Shown: piece by piece, positions 1 through 11,515 of the stretch | Layout of the letters: the number at the start of each line of letters is the position of its first letter | Position numbering within the stretch: the stretch's first letter is position 1 | Origin: Charina bottae | Lineage: Eukaryota; Chordata; Lepidosauria; Squamata; Charinaidae | DNA length: 64,000 nucleotides | Assembly (NCBI GenBank): GCA_023362775.1 | Contig: JALMGJ010000025.1 | Coordinates: 5,470,001 to 5,534,000, forward strand | Direction: 5' to 3' | Translations under genes and position numbers: made by a program | The notes under the pieces: model-generated | What the model saw: only the letters and a program-made list of their open reading frames with translations | What the model was told of the DNA's origin: nothing | Databases searched by the model: none

Positions 1-961
1 AACCTAGGAAAAGTCTGATTTCTTTGGATTTCCTTCTGGCATTTTAGTTTTTCTCTTCAAGTTGGGAAACTGGAGGATTTATTCAAGGATTTTTATGTAA
101 TCATGGATATGCTTTATTCTTTCTAAGAGAATGTTAACCTGTTAAATATTCCATAATTTGGTTTATAGCTTTGCGGTTTTCAGAGGAGGACTGAGTGATG
201 TGTATAGTGCTCTACAACTAACATTCAGAATTTATTTAGTTGTATACTTACTGAATTAGTTGATTTGCAATTGAATATTATGGTTCTGAAATTATCTTCT
301 ATTGCAAGTAACGTCTCTCCCAGGTTATGTTGAAATGAAATGAAACATTAGCAGAAATTAATCTCAAAATTATATTGGTGTATATATAAAGAGAATGTTA
401 TTTCCTTATAGAGGATCAGATCATAGTATTTTCAAAGACTGCTGTACTTCTTAACCTATAAAGTACAAAGGAACTGTCTCTGGTGTTCATGTGTATAGCG
501 TTGCAGCCTTGGTAGCAAATTTATTTCAGAATCAGTCACCTTGAACTTAATGGGTCTTACTGTATATCTGAAAAATCATAAATAGAATTGTATTGCAAAT
601 ATAGGTTTGTTTAAAAGCATGTATTTTGTATGAATATTGTAATTAGTGTAGATTAGTTTGTGACAGCAGCCGCTCATAAAATTATCCTTAAAGCACAAAG
701 GTGCCTCAGAAGTAATCACTCTGTTTGGCATATCAGTTTGATTCATGAATTGCTCTAAGCCATAATATAGTTGGTTTGATTTTGGCTTAGCACATTGTAC
801 AGCCCAGATTTACTATGTGGTTTACAAACCATGATTTATGAACTAGCACGTTGTGTGAACTCAGGAAATTTATTTTGATTTAATGAACCATAGTTTAGCA
901 CAGCATGTGCATTCAGTGATAATCTGAGTAGAAATATAAGCAAAACATTGATAATAGTCTA
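1..961. other. ASCC3 intron, no gene seen
   Basis: AT-rich, non-coding sequence. I see no exon, RNA gene or clear repeat until the Penelope-like insertion begins. Its last 13 bases (949-961, TGATAATAGTCTA) are the left target-site duplication of that insertion. Confidence 0.6.
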
Positions 962-1319
962 TGAAGGTTCTCAGTCATCCAGGTGGAATTGTCTGTAGCT
1001 TGAATCATGTCAACTGGATTTCTATTTTCTTAATGGAAACGTTTCGCTCCTTATCCAAGGGGCTTCTTCAGTCTGAGCAAAGTTGGTAAGGGTATCCAAA
1101 TTGGGCCTTCACCAAATCTAAATCTACCAGACCTAAAACAGCGACAGATAGGGCTGAGACTCAGAGTAAACGAAAGAACCTGGTCATTCCCTACATGGCT
1201 GGCGTGTCTGAAAAGATAAAACGGATATTTGGCAAACACCACATACCTGTATATTTCAAACCCACCAACACACTGAGACAGAGGCTTGTACACCCCAAAG
1301 TTATATATGATATTATATA
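962..1319. mobile_element. Penelope-like element, inverted composite fragment
   Basis: The left part (962 to about 1110) is the 3' end of a PLE on the minus strand and includes a hammerhead motif. The right part (about 1110-1319) reads on the plus strand and encodes the stretch between reverse transcriptase and endonuclease of a PLE protein (residues such as LVIPYMAGVSEK and PVYFKPTNTLRQ, about 1171-1300). The two halves therefore point away from each other. A 13-base duplication TGATAATAGTCTA at 949-961 and 1320-1332 brackets the whole, so both halves came in together. The right half stops before the 3' end. The left part matches the tail of the element at 17107-17275, so the two belong to one family. 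Nothing here can encode a working protein. Confidence 0.85.
1037..1071 (-). ncRNA. Hammerhead ribozyme motif of PLE
   Basis: On the minus strand CTGAAGA (1071-1065) is followed by a potential stem II (GCCCCTT / AAGGAGC, one mismatched pair) and then GAAACGTT. This fits the hammerhead core CUGANGA...GAAA with a very short stem III and a GUH cleavage site, as described for PLEs. Activity is inferred only; the stem mismatch suggests decay. Confidence 0.65.
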
Positions 1320-1332
1320 TGATAATAGTCTA

Positions 1333-2858
1333 AATTGAAAGAAACCTGTAATACTCCATTTCTTGCATGGAGTGGGAGTTCATATCTTTGGAGCATAATA
1401 GGTATTTTAAAAAATCTCTCATATGAGCCAGCTAAACTCAATTCTAGGTAGCCCTGTATATAGCTGAACATTTAAGAACATTTAATTTTCATTTAGAAGT
1501 AGCTCAAAGTTAAATAATTAAGATCTTTACAATGTTTAATTTCTGACTGAATCACGTCTTCCTAAAATGATAAGTTAGAATAAAATGTACTTTCCTTTCT
1601 ATTTTGTAACTTTAATTAAAATGTAGTGTGATGTTTTAATGATAATCCAAAAGTTATATATCAGCAATTTTCCTTTAGAGTAATTTCCAGATGGTAATAA
1701 CTGAAGTATGACTACACTATCATACACTATCATGACTATAACTTACTGTTCATGTGGCTATAATTATGAACACTATCAAGTTTTAAGCAACACCCTTGTG
1801 ATTCCTAGTTAAAAATATAGTTGATAATCTGTCTCCTTATATGTCAATACATTATTTCACTGAAAAAATAAAAATGTTCTTATGGTGATTCTGAACAAAA
1901 GTCTTAATCTATCCCTTTCCTTGGCCATTATCTCATTCTCCTGGAGGAAACTATTTAAGTACACTAAATGCCACCCTTGAACTCCTCAACTGCAGTTGTT
2001 TTAGTAGATGCCAGGTTTTCAAGATTCAAGACTATTTTATGATCCTACATCAAGAATTTTATCAAGATTTTTTTGGGGAAGAGGGTATTATAAAACAATA
2101 AGATGTAAGGACAGAAGTTGTAGGCTGCTGAGGAAAGTGAATGACCACAAATTCACAGAAGGGGGGGGGGACACAGACAGATTACTAGTAGAAATAATAA
2201 ATATGAAATGCATCAGCAATACTAGTTCAGTGCACAATATTATATAGAGATATTTATATAAAAATGTTACGGTAGTGTATGAAAGCTAGGTAGCTTTCTA
2301 AGTATTTATATGAGATTTTTCTTATGTACAATTTGTTTCCAAGCTACATTTTGATATATGAAATGCATGCTGTAACCTTTGGTAAAATAACTGATATACA
2401 TCTCCCCTCAAATTTATACCTTATAGCAAATTGTGCAGTAAATATAGTGTTTGATAGCTAAAGGAAGCCACCTGGAGCTAAAAGAAGCTACAGTACTTAC
2501 ATTGGGCAACAAGCATAAACTAATACATTTAAATACTGTTTATTCTCAAAGTATTTTGCTACATTTTACCTAAATGTCTTTTTTTTTTGTAATATGTAGC
2601 ACAAATGGTAACAAATCCAGAATCAGAATAATTGGGAATACATAACAGAAATCTATTTGACACATGCATTTTAGTAAAACACACACACCTAAAGTCATAA
2701 AGTCATTCGTGGAAAAATAATTGTGAATGTGCAGCAAGGCTGCTATATGCATGAAGATGGAAAAATACAGAAACACCCACAATGGAGGAGTGGATTGTGA
2801 AGATGGCAGAACTTGCAGAGATGGCAAAATTGACCTGTTTGAATAGGAACAAAACAAT
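1333..2858. other. Intron sequence, no gene seen
   Basis: AT-rich sequence with a short G run at 2161-2170. The short open frames here have no recognisable domain and lie in low-complexity DNA. Confidence 0.5.
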
Positions 2859-3205
2859 AAGTGTTTTTATAAAAGACTGGAAACCTTTTATGGACTTTTT
2901 GCTGAAAATTGATAAAAATGAACTGGTGATTTCTGGGTTTACTGATTAAAAGGGGTTGAATATGGGAAGACGGGAAATATATAGTGTAGTTCTAAAGGGG
3001 GAGAAATGATAAAAGTTTGTTTGGAACTGCTGTAAAGAAGATCAGAAGCTGCTTCTTTAACTTTAACTTTTTTCTTTCTCTGTTTCTCTGTTTCTAGCAC
3101 ATTTTATTTTATCTTTTATCTTTTTCTACTTTTCTTTTATACATTTGTTCTTGTTTATCTTTTAATTATGTAAAAACTCTCAATAAAAATTATATTAAAA
3201 TTATT
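2859..3205 (+). mobile_element. L1-like LINE 3' end remnant
   Basis: A frame reading DWKPFMDFLLK is followed by a T/C-rich stretch and an AATAAAAATTATATTAAAA end. A similar phrase (WQPFMDFLL) occurs in the minus-strand remnant at 6530-7480. This looks like the C-terminal coding end and 3' tail of a squamate L1-type LINE. The family is inferred, and the copy is short and degraded. Confidence 0.5.
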
Positions 3206-3339
3206 ATGAATGGTATTGATCATCTTATTGCATTGTGTTTTTCTAATTGTTGAAAATCTAAATAGAATGGTAACCAGAAAACATCCATACATCTTTGGCA
3301 ACTGTAACCTAACTTTAAAATGAAATAATCATATTGTAA

Positions 3340-3572
3340 AATGTATTTATTTAACTGATTGATTTTTATCCCACCTTTGTTTTTGTTCAACTTGAGGCAG
3401 GGTACAGTACATACATAATACTCCTGCCTCCTATTTTCCCCACAACAACTATGTGAAGTGGATTGGGCTGAGAAAGAGTGACTGGCCCAAAGTCACCCAG
3501 TTGGCTTTCATACCTAGGACAGGACTAGAACCCGCAGTCTCCCAGTTTCTAGGCCAGCACCTTAAGGGAAAC
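3340..3572 (-). mobile_element. Sauria-type tRNA-derived SINE
   Basis: Reads on the minus strand. It contains the typical interior (complement of GACTGGCCCAAAGTCACCCAG and of the CCCACAACAAC...TGTGAAGTGG block) and ends on the plus strand near the tRNA-like head at about 3572. It resembles the better preserved copy at 62572-62815. It lies about 210 bases before an ASCC3 exon. Confidence 0.75.
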
Positions 3573-3782
3573 TACAACTTCCTGTTCTTTTATCTCAGTT
3601 ATATTCCCTCAATCATTCTAAATTAAAGTCAGGGAGATGTAACATTTGAAGTGGCCACTGGTTTACACCTAAAATGTATGACATTTCATACTGCATGCAT
3701 TTGCTGGGCAGTGTTACATTATATTGTTATTTGCATATCAACAATATTTTTTTAAAAACCTGTCCTATTTTCATTTATGCAG

Positions 3783-3894
3783 CTACTATAACTTAGATGA
3801 TGTGAGCCATGATAACATGAACAAGTTTCTTTCAAACCTTGTTGAGAAATCACTTCTTGATCTGGAATATTCCCACTGCATTAAAATAGGAGAG
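3783..3894 (+). CDS. ASCC3: ASCC3 exon (just before second SEC63 domain)
   Basis: ASCC3 is the large (about 2,200 residue in human) ATPase/helicase of the ASC-1 complex, with two Ski2-like cassettes each ending in a SEC63 domain. It acts in alkylation repair with ALKBH3 and in splitting stalled collided ribosomes. This 112-base exon encodes a peptide beginning YYNLDDVSHDNMNKF and ending CIKIGE, which I recognise as the segment just ahead of the C-terminal SEC63 domain. The 3' splice site is a pyrimidine-rich tract ending TTATGCAG. The 5' splice site is GAG|GTAAGG. The exon opens with the last base of a split codon and closes on a codon boundary, which fits the next exon. It is intact, with no stop or frameshift. 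Assignment comes from remembered vertebrate ASCC3; the related Brr2 (SNRNP200) is the main alternative but matches less well. Confidence 0.9.
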
Positions 3895-4082
3895 GTAAGG
3901 CTAATTTATACTTCATCCAGCATTTGAGAGAAGAATTGGGAAATTTTATTAGGACTTATCTGATTATTGTGGACTTAAGAAATAATCTGTAGACTGTTGC
4001 ATTCTTGGGGTATCCAGTGGGATTTTCTTGTCAATTTGGCATTTAAACCAGTAAGTGACATTTATATTTCTCCATCTCCGGT

Positions 4083-4125
4083 TGGGGGAGGTGGGCGGTC
4101 ATATAAATTTAAATAATAAATAAAT
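4083..4125 (+). mobile_element. LINE 3' end fragment (CR1/L2-like)
   Basis: GGTGGGCGGTCATATAAATT followed by AATAATAAATAAATG is the usual terminus of CR1/L2-like elements. Only about 40 bases remain. It sits in the short intron between the two neighbouring ASCC3 exons. Confidence 0.55.
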
Positions 4126-4260
4126 GTTTGTTTGTGATTCAAATCTCAATACCATGCAATTTACACACCTGTTAGAATGCTGCCCCAAATGTGTTTAACT
4201 CCAATCATGTACATCCTGCATTACTTCTATATCCAATGTGTATTTTTTAATGTCTAATAG

Positions 4261-4395
4261 GATGACCGCAACATTGAACCTCTGACGTATGGCCGCATTG
4301 CTTCATATTACTATTTGAAGCATCCAACCATCAGGATGTTCAAGGAGCGTTTAAAACCTGAGTGTAGCGTGGAAGAACTGCTCTCAATTCTGACA
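4261..4395 (+). CDS. ASCC3: ASCC3 exon (start of second SEC63 domain)
   Basis: A 135-base (45 codon) exon in phase with the previous one. It encodes DDRNIEPLTYGRIASYYYLK and continues to EELLSILT. The PLTYGRIASYYYLKH motif marks the start of a SEC63 domain, and the rest matches my memory of the second SEC63 domain of ASCC3 (from about residue 1,810 in human). Splice sites: TGTCTAATAG| at the acceptor and ACA|GTAAGT at the donor. Both ends fall on codon boundaries. The intron before it is only 366 bases; the one after it is about 31 kb. In the helicase the SEC63 domain packs against the RecA cassette and guides the nucleic acid substrate. There is no sign of decay. Confidence 0.93.
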
Positions 4396-5865
4396 GTAAG
4401 TTATTTGGTTTTATTAAGTAGGATTAATCCAAATAAAGTACTCTCCTCTATTGCCATGATAAAATGGGCAAAACAAGACATTTGCTATAATCTTTCTGAG
4501 ATCTTAAGTTATCAGAGGTAACCTAACAAAAGCTATGAAGCCTAGTGCATTGGGATACTTGGTTTCCCCTAGTTCTTCCATTAGCTTATAAACTAGACCT
4601 CAGCCAAGGGGTATAATTTCCATCTATATCATACCAAATATAAGACTATATTTGGGAGCATTGGTGAGTATGTCTTTTTTTCTCATTAAACTGAGAATTG
4701 TTTGAATATTGTCTAGAATCTTCAGACTGAGTAATATAAAAGTTACTTTAATAAATACATAAATATTTTATGTTTATTAACTTTCGGACAAGGTTAATAG
4801 ATCTACTTTTGTAGGAATCAAAAGTCGTCTTTCCAGCAAAATTTTATATATATTGAAAGTAGATCTTGTTTCTTTCAAGTACTAATTTCAAATATTTTTT
4901 TAAAAAAAAGGAAAGATATCATACTGCTGAATATAATTAAAAATTGTGCTGGAAGGTTGGAGTGCTTTCATGGTTTTAATTTTAAACTTTGTCTATGCCA
5001 GCTTAATGTGTTGTCTGGCAGCCACAGACAGCTGTTAGGAGAGATGGAGTACACTTTTATTCAGTAGTGTAATTTTTATTATAAAAAGAGAGAGAGACAA
5101 ATATATTGGCCAGCATCCAGAGAGCTACTTTGGGCACACCCAGGGGAATTATTGGTTCTTTTTTCCTTTTGAATAGTAGAATTCCCTTTTCCTGTTTCTA
5201 ATTGTTTCTGAAAGTTGCCTCAATTTCAAACCAAGGGGGTTCTATTTTTAAATCAGAAATCCAGAATATCCCTGGTCATACAGAACTAAGTATAGGGTAC
5301 TTTGGAACCAGACCACTGATAAGATAGAGGATCATTACCCTAGCCCTAACTTTTATCTCCCTTTTTCCTCATTGTGGTATGTAGCATCCGAAGTAACATC
5401 TTTTAGGGTTAGCCTTTTAAGGCAAAGCAGACTACAAAACCAAAGTCATGCATGCTAATACTACTTTTATTATAGGGTTACAGTAACAGAACCTTGCAAG
5501 TCTGAATGCGCTTTCCCCCTCCCTCCCTTTATCTTCATGAGAACTAGGGAGGGTCTTGTCTGAGACTCTTACTCAGATTACAGTTCTACCCTGGACTCAG
5601 ATTTCTTTTAGCTGACTGTTGTCTTGGTAGTGGCTCTTCCTTCTGTTCCTCAAGGTTATTCCTTCTTCCCATCACACTTAAAGGCTACAGTGCATCAATT
5701 ATATGTAGTTCAAGTTCTGGTAAGCTGATAAGATGGCCAACTCTATATTTAAAAAAGGATAGAATTACAGTTGTGTGAATCTGTGACTTATTATATCTCT
5801 GAAGTTTCTGTAATTGTCTTCATTGCAGAATAATGTACTGTATAATTATGTGAACTCTCATGTAC
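4396..5865. other. Intron sequence, no gene seen
   Basis: First part of the 31 kb ASCC3 intron. AT-rich, with a short GA stretch near 5086-5098. No further feature is recognised before the SINE at about 5866. Confidence 0.5.
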
Positions 5866-6172
5866 AGCCTCGTGTGGTGCAGAGTGGTAGGTGGCAATAC
5901 TGCAACCGAAACTCTCCCCACGACCTGAGTTCGATCCCAGCAGAAGCTGGTTCTCAGGTAGCTGGCTCAGGTCGACTCAGCCTTCCATCCTTCCGAGGTC
6001 GGTAAAATGAGTACCCAGCTTGCTGGGGGAAAGGTAATTATGACTGGGGAAGACAATGGCAAACCACCCCGCTCTATAGTCTGCCAGGAAAACGTTGCGA
6101 AAGCGGCGTCTCCCCAGGGGTCACATCACTCGGTGCTTGCACAGGGGAACCTTTCCTTCCTTCTCGTGTACA
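5866..6172 (+). mobile_element. tRNA-derived SINE (second family)
   Basis: The head TGGTGCAGAGTGG resembles a pol III A box and GAGTTCGATCCC is a B box, followed by a body with CAGCCTTCCATCCTTCCGAG and AATGAGTACCCAGCTTGCTGG, ending CACAGGGGAACCTTTCC. This body differs from the other SINE families in the window. The flanks TCATGTACA (about 5858-5866) and TCGTGTACA (after the end) look like an imperfect target-site duplication. The open frames here are by-products of the SINE. Confidence 0.75.
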
Positions 6173-6529
6173 TAAATAGTATGTGTCAATTTATATTAAA
6201 TTGCAAAAGTATAAATCAGTATTGTGCAGCCAGGCTTTGTGCAACACATCAAAAGCTACATTCCAAAAGTGACTGAGTCCAGCATCCATACATGGAGTTT
6301 TGAGATGCTTTAAGGGATTAAAGGTTGCCTTAAGTCATGGACTAAAGTTGTTCCCCCATTCCAAAAAAAGTTTTAAGAAAGAAAAGGGCCAAACTCTGAC
6401 CCCAACTGCTCTAGGTGATGTCTGGGAACTACAAAAAAGATGCTGGAGAGCTGTACTTTTTTTCTTTTTGATATGAGTATGTGTGTTTGTACTGTATGTG
6501 TGTATATATTTATATTTATATATTTTAAT

Positions 6530-7480
6530 TACAGTAATAAAAACTAATACAAATTAAACCCCGAGAGAGAAAGTAAAGTAAAAAGAGAGAGTAAAAAGTG
6601 CAAAGAAAGAAAAGGGAAAGAGGAAAGAAAAGGAAAGGGAAAGATTTAAATAAGAAAAAGAAAAGAAATATATAAAGAAGTGACTTCTAATCTTCATCAC
6701 AAGTATAAACAAGTTTGGTATCTCTTCACCCCCTATAAGGTTACAAACAGATATCCCTATAAGCAAATCCATGAGACATCTCCTTTTCAATCTTGGTGTC
6801 AGCAAAAAATCCATAAAGGGTTGCCAGAGTTTCATAAAAACATGTCTTATTTTAACCTTGATCAAATAAAACAACTTTATATTCTCTCCTTTTGCCTCTG
6901 AAAATCTTAATCTTTAATTCATTCAAATATTGTCGTAGGATTTGACCTCTCTTCAATTTTTCTTTGTCCCATCGCATAGGCTTCTTTGAGGCTTTAGCAA
7001 GCATCTTTTATAAATCCAATAAAAAGATATTATTCAGGTCATTATCTTGGTTTATCATTTGCATTTCCCCTTTAATTTTTAAAACTTCAGCCAGCTTCTT
7101 TTGTATATCCAGTAAAGAGTCCTTATCCAGGCCTGTCACTTGTATTTCCACTTTAAATACCTTCCCTGCCTTGTGATCCACACTTTTTTTATATCCAATA
7201 TTTCTGATTCCACTATTTCTGCATCAAACAAAATTTGTTTCACATCTGTCATTCCTTTATTAACATCATTTAACCATATATCCATAGAAGCAGACATTGT
7301 TAGTGATATTGTTGATAGCGTGGCTACTAATTTCTGGCCCCATTCTTCGAAGATCTCCTTTAATATTTCAGATGTTAGTGTTTTGCATCATTTTGTAAAT
7401 CCCAATCCTAATCAAAACCAAAGGCAGGGTTTTTTTTTCTTTTTGCCTAGAATGAGAGCTGTAGGTTTTTCTTCATAAAT
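6530..7480 (-). mobile_element. L1-like LINE remnant
   Basis: On the minus strand broken frames include KVEIQVTGLDKDSLLDIQKK, rich in charged helix-forming residues like an L1 ORF1 coiled coil, and downstream WQPFMDFLL before a T/C-rich tail (plus strand 6560-6670, purine rich). Similar tails occur at 8510-9240 and 18315-18875. I interpret this as a decayed squamate L1-type element; its exact structure is unclear. Confidence 0.45.
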
Positions 7481-7565
7481 TAGAAATGATTTATAACTTC
7501 CTTTACATGATTTCATTGAAATGTGCTTCCAATAGAAGAGAATATCTGTAGTTCAGGGTTGAACT

Positions 7566-7637
7566 GTGGAGTCCTTGGTGGTCTCTGAGCTTGGCTGATT
7601 GCAAACAACCAAGCTCAGAGATCACCAAGGACTCCAC
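7566..7637. repeat. PLE-derived palindrome, 29-base arms
   Basis: Arms 7566-7594 and 7609-7637 are inverted copies with one mismatch around a 14-base spacer (7595-7608). The arm sequence (GGAGTCCTTGGTGGTCTCTG) matches the 3' terminal sequence of the PLE whose end lies near 24098. This looks like two opposed PLE 3' tails with almost nothing between them. No hammerhead core is retained. Confidence 0.7.
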
Positions 7638-8509
7638 ATTGAAATATGCATTTTATATAACTTAAATCCAGGATTCTGCAAATCTCCTCCTCAGGTGGGA
7701 ACCAATAAAGAAACAATTATTTGACTGCTCTCTATTCTGTCCTTTATGTGTCACATAGATTTGCAGAGAATTGGAGGTCTTAAGAATGAGCCAAAGTAAT
7801 GGCTGGTTATGTGATCCATCCAAAATTTGTGTAGTACTGCTTAAGTCAAATCAGTCAAATAACATTATTTAGGCATTAGCTAAATATAATAATGGAAATA
7901 CATTGGTAAAAATAAGAAAATAAGTTACATTATATAAGTGTCTGGATTAAATCCAGACCTTCAGTCCTATATGAAGAAGGGATCAAAGTTTGCAAATATT
8001 CCCACTCTCACTTGAGGACAGCTTAAGAAGGCGGATTTCACAGTCACCTTCCCCTGCAGCCCCCCCCCCCCCCCCAGTTTTCCCAGGTGCTGTCTGGCAG
8101 TTCCTCCAAAACAGTGTTAGGAGAAACAATAGGGTAGCTAACAAACATGGCTTTCCTCTTGCATGAGAGTCCCATTTGATGGAAATCAGGCTCCAGATAG
8201 TTTAGATCCCACCTTCTGTAAATAAATAGGTAAAACAATATAATCATTTCTATCAAATGTAGGTTGCCTGAGTAACTATAAATAGAATAACTATGACTGT
8301 AGCTGCATCCTGCACTTAAAGAGATAACATTTTTGAAAAGACCAATAAGGCACTTTAGTTAAGCTTCTGCCCATGGAATAATTGATCCAATTTTTCAATA
8401 ATGGTTTTGGCTACCATCCTAAATTATTTGTCCCATGGCTCATTCAGTGGATTCTACTTAACACAGATTTATCTGGTGAAAGTTATATCTTAGGTTTGCT
8501 CTGCTTCCA
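7638..8509. other. Intron sequence, no gene seen
   Basis: AT-rich intron DNA with a run of 16 C at 8060-8075. Nothing else is recognised. Confidence 0.5.
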
Positions 8510-9240
8510 ACATCAGATCTTCTTATTTTTTAATAAGAATTTTATTAGATTTAAAGCAAAGATAAAAACTACAAAAAAGCAAAAAACTACAAAAAGAAAA
8601 GAGAAAAAACTAAAAAGTGTGAGAACACAAGAAAAAAAGGATTTTAAAGATTACATAAAGAAGTGACTTCCAACTTTTAACAACAATATACAGCAATTTC
8701 CATAATCAATCCCTTACTCTATATCAAACCAAAATCACATTATTTCTATAAATCATTCTATTAGCACAGTATAAAATCACTAAATACAATTGATCCTTCC
8801 CCTTGTATTACAAGAAAAAGAAATATATAAACCTCTTAATCAACTCCCCCCAAAAAACAACATTTGTTTAATTATTTCCTTCCTACCACTATTTCTATAC
8901 GTTTCTTTCCACTATAATAAAAATCAAACTAAAAACATATAAATTGTCTACTCTTAAAATTAATAATACTACAATTATAACAATCTTAATTCTATTAAAC
9001 CTAAAACCAGCATTTATTATTTATACCTTACTAATCTTAATCCAAATGTTGAAAAAGAATATGAAGTCAAACAAGCCTTAAAAGCAATCCAGATAAACAT
9101 TCTCTAATCCTTACTCCACTTCAAAATAGACCAAAGCATTCACATATCTCCACAATAAACACTAGGCATTTTTCACAGAGAGATCAATCAGATCTTCTCT
9201 TAAAATGTAGTTTGCTTCCTTCATTTGTCATCTGAGAATA
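8510..9240 (-). mobile_element. L1-like LINE 3' untranslated remnant
   Basis: The plus strand shows a very A-rich block (8560-8660) followed by AAGAAGTGACTTCCAACTTTT. The same AAGTGACTTC(C/T) phrase is present at 6678 and 18452. The three copies share one orientation and look like the 3' end of one L1-type family. There is no coding potential. Confidence 0.45.
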
Positions 9241-9512
9241 AATAAAATTAAATTTCCAATATAATTGGAATATGAAGATTTTTATAAATGTAAATCTAAA
9301 TGTAAATATTAATGCTGTTATCACATTCTCTTTATTAACATTCAGCCTAAAAGTTTTATTTTCTTTTATGTTCTTTTACCAATGGTCAAAATATTATCTA
9401 ACTTTTTTTCTTACTAGAGAGACAGAGAGTTTTTCTGCAAATGTTTGCTGTGTAGAAGATATTAGGTATTTTAACAAAATTGTCACTAAGTATCCTCCCA
9501 TAGATTCCCAGA

Positions 9513-9516
<4 letters not shown>

Positions 9517-9545
<29 letters not shown>
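9517..9545. repeat. (AC)n microsatellite
   Basis: Uninterrupted AC dinucleotide tract of 29 bases. Confidence 0.95.
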
Positions 9546-9546
<1 letters not shown>

Positions 9547-10841
9547 TATGCATTAATGAGCTTCATAATTAAAGGAGTCACTTCACACCTCTATTGTTAA
9601 CCAGTGGCATTGCATCTGTCCTGTTCCATTGATGCCCTTCTCACTTACTTATTGAAGCATTTAACAGTTTTGGCAATAGGGAATTACATAGCATGGGGTA
9701 AGTAGTCTAATTAGATGCAAGTGAAAGTCCTTGGAGAGAGAGATATTTAAAAAGTAATTTGAAGAATCTCTTAATGATGCTGGCAGTGAAAATTGTAGGC
9801 TGTAGTGAAAAAAGGCACATCAACATTGCAAAACATGGTTACAGTAATAGCCATGTTGTTCACAATTTACTTCTAAGGTTTGGGGGGTGATTTGTTTTAA
9901 TTTATCCTGAATAAAAATGTGAATAGTTTTTTCTTATTTTTGAGATATGTTGACTGTCTTTTTAATCTGATAACCTTTTGAAGCTTATCTTATAGATAAT
10001 AATCTATTTTCCAACAGTAAAACAAACCTCACAGAAAGCAGATAGTGCTCCATGCTGGAGTGGTCATTCAGGCAGGGAGAGGATTTATACCAACGTTAGA
10101 AGGAATCCAGCTTTGTTCCAGATGTCACTGACTCCTTTAGTTTTGCTTGCTGAAAATTCCAGGAGTAAAGAAATTATTAATATGTTCTAGGGATCAGTGG
10201 GAAAAACGGGATTTGACAATGAATCTTAGATGGCAGAAATTGAGTTCTGATTCCATTATAAAAACCATCTCACAGAGCAATCTGGACACTGTCCCCAACA
10301 TCATCCCCTCCCAACAACTTTGTGGATCCAAAGAAAGTTGTTAAAAGAATCAAAAAGGGATTTCCAGACCCAAGAGTTGTTCCTTCAAAGGAACTCATCA
10401 GCCATGTGCATAAAGATGTCAGAGCCTAGATTCTGGATGGATGTGAGGATCACCTACAAAGTAGCCTAAGACCTTAATATAAAGCTACTTAATATAAGGA
10501 TCACCAGAGCAAATTCCTTGCTCCTAATGATTTGTGCGTGGTTATATAAATCTCTGCCTAGGGTATCCATTTGTCAGTTGCCTGCTCTGACTGTAGACTG
10601 ATACTTGCTAACATTCTAGGCCCAGCTTCCCCAACTTGTTAGATGTGGATCATGGGAGTGTAATACAACACATCTGGTTAGAAAAGGTTACCATAGAGTT
10701 CTGGCTGGTTTCCTTGCCTCCCAAGATGTAACTAAGCTCTCTTGTTTCTGGAGAAGACAAGTTGTTGATATGTATGCACTAGTACTAGGCAAAAGGAGAG
10801 AAGGGCTATTTGGATGCCTAATTAAAACATAACTTCTCTTA
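9546..10841. other. Intron sequence with old repeat fragment
   Basis: No gene seen. Bases 10609-10690 (CCCAGCTTCCCCAACTTG ... CATGGGAGTGTAATACAACA) resemble a degraded hAT-type non-autonomous element. Similar phrases recur at 22365-22425 and 39240-39300. Confidence 0.4.
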
Positions 10842-11177
10842 AAAAGGTAAAGGTTCCCCCTGCACAGTTGTGCAGTCGTGTCCGACTCTAGGGGCCGGTG
10901 CTCATCTCCGTTTGTTAGCCAAAGAGCCAGCGTTGTCCGAAGACGCTTCTGCGGTCATGTGGCTGGCATGACGCGCATGGAACGCTATTACCTACCCACC
11001 GAAGTGGTACCTATTCATCTACTTGCATTTGCATGCTTTCGAATTACTAGGTTGGCAAGAGCTGGGGCGAGTGCAGGAGCTCACTCCATCATGGGGGCTA
11101 GGGATTCAAACCTCCGAACTTGTGATCTTCCAATCAACAAGCCTGGCGTCTTACCCGCTGAGCCACCACACACCCCT
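10842..11177 (-). mobile_element. tRNA-derived SINE, 13-base TSD
   Basis: Minus-strand copy of the family also found at 14279, 37086 and 57198. The tRNA-like head is at the right end (B box complement GGATTCAAACC at about 11103, A box near 11155-11165) and the tail GGTAAAGGTTCCCCC is at the left. ATAACTTCTCTTA at 10829-10841 and 11178-11190 is an exact target-site duplication. Any open frames across it are incidental. Confidence 0.88.
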
Positions 11178-11224
11178 ATAACTTCTCTTATCTTGCTCCA
11201 GAACCAGCCAAGAAAATTGGCAGA

Positions 11225-11515
11225 ATGGGATACAGAAGAAGATCTGGCTTAAGGCTGCTTTTCTACAGCTTTAAGAGTTGGGTTGCTAAATTTCTCTGTC
11301 TGAGACGAAAGTGTTTTATGGCACTTCAGGCCTCCAGGTTTTACAGGCCCTCCTGTAGCTCTTGGCTCCATACTGTGAGACCCTTCGGTGCACATACCCT
11401 TCCCTTCTACTCTGTCCATGACCGTCTCCCACCCGGAAACCTATGCCCTCATTGTGGGAGGTTGTGCGGATCCAGAATTGGCCTTTATAGCCACTTACGG
11501 ATCCACTGTTAAAAT
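11225..11515 (+). pseudogene. Possible LINE ORF C-terminal remnant with zinc finger
   Basis: A plus-strand frame ends CPHCGRLCGSRIGLYSHLRIHC. The CxxC...RIGLxSH pattern is a zinc-finger-like end seen in several non-LTR retrotransposon proteins. A related minus-strand motif (CHICSERCKSRMGL) occurs near 51078-51120. No reverse transcriptase motif is visible next to it, so the family is not assigned. It could also be a remnant of another gene class. Confidence 0.35.
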
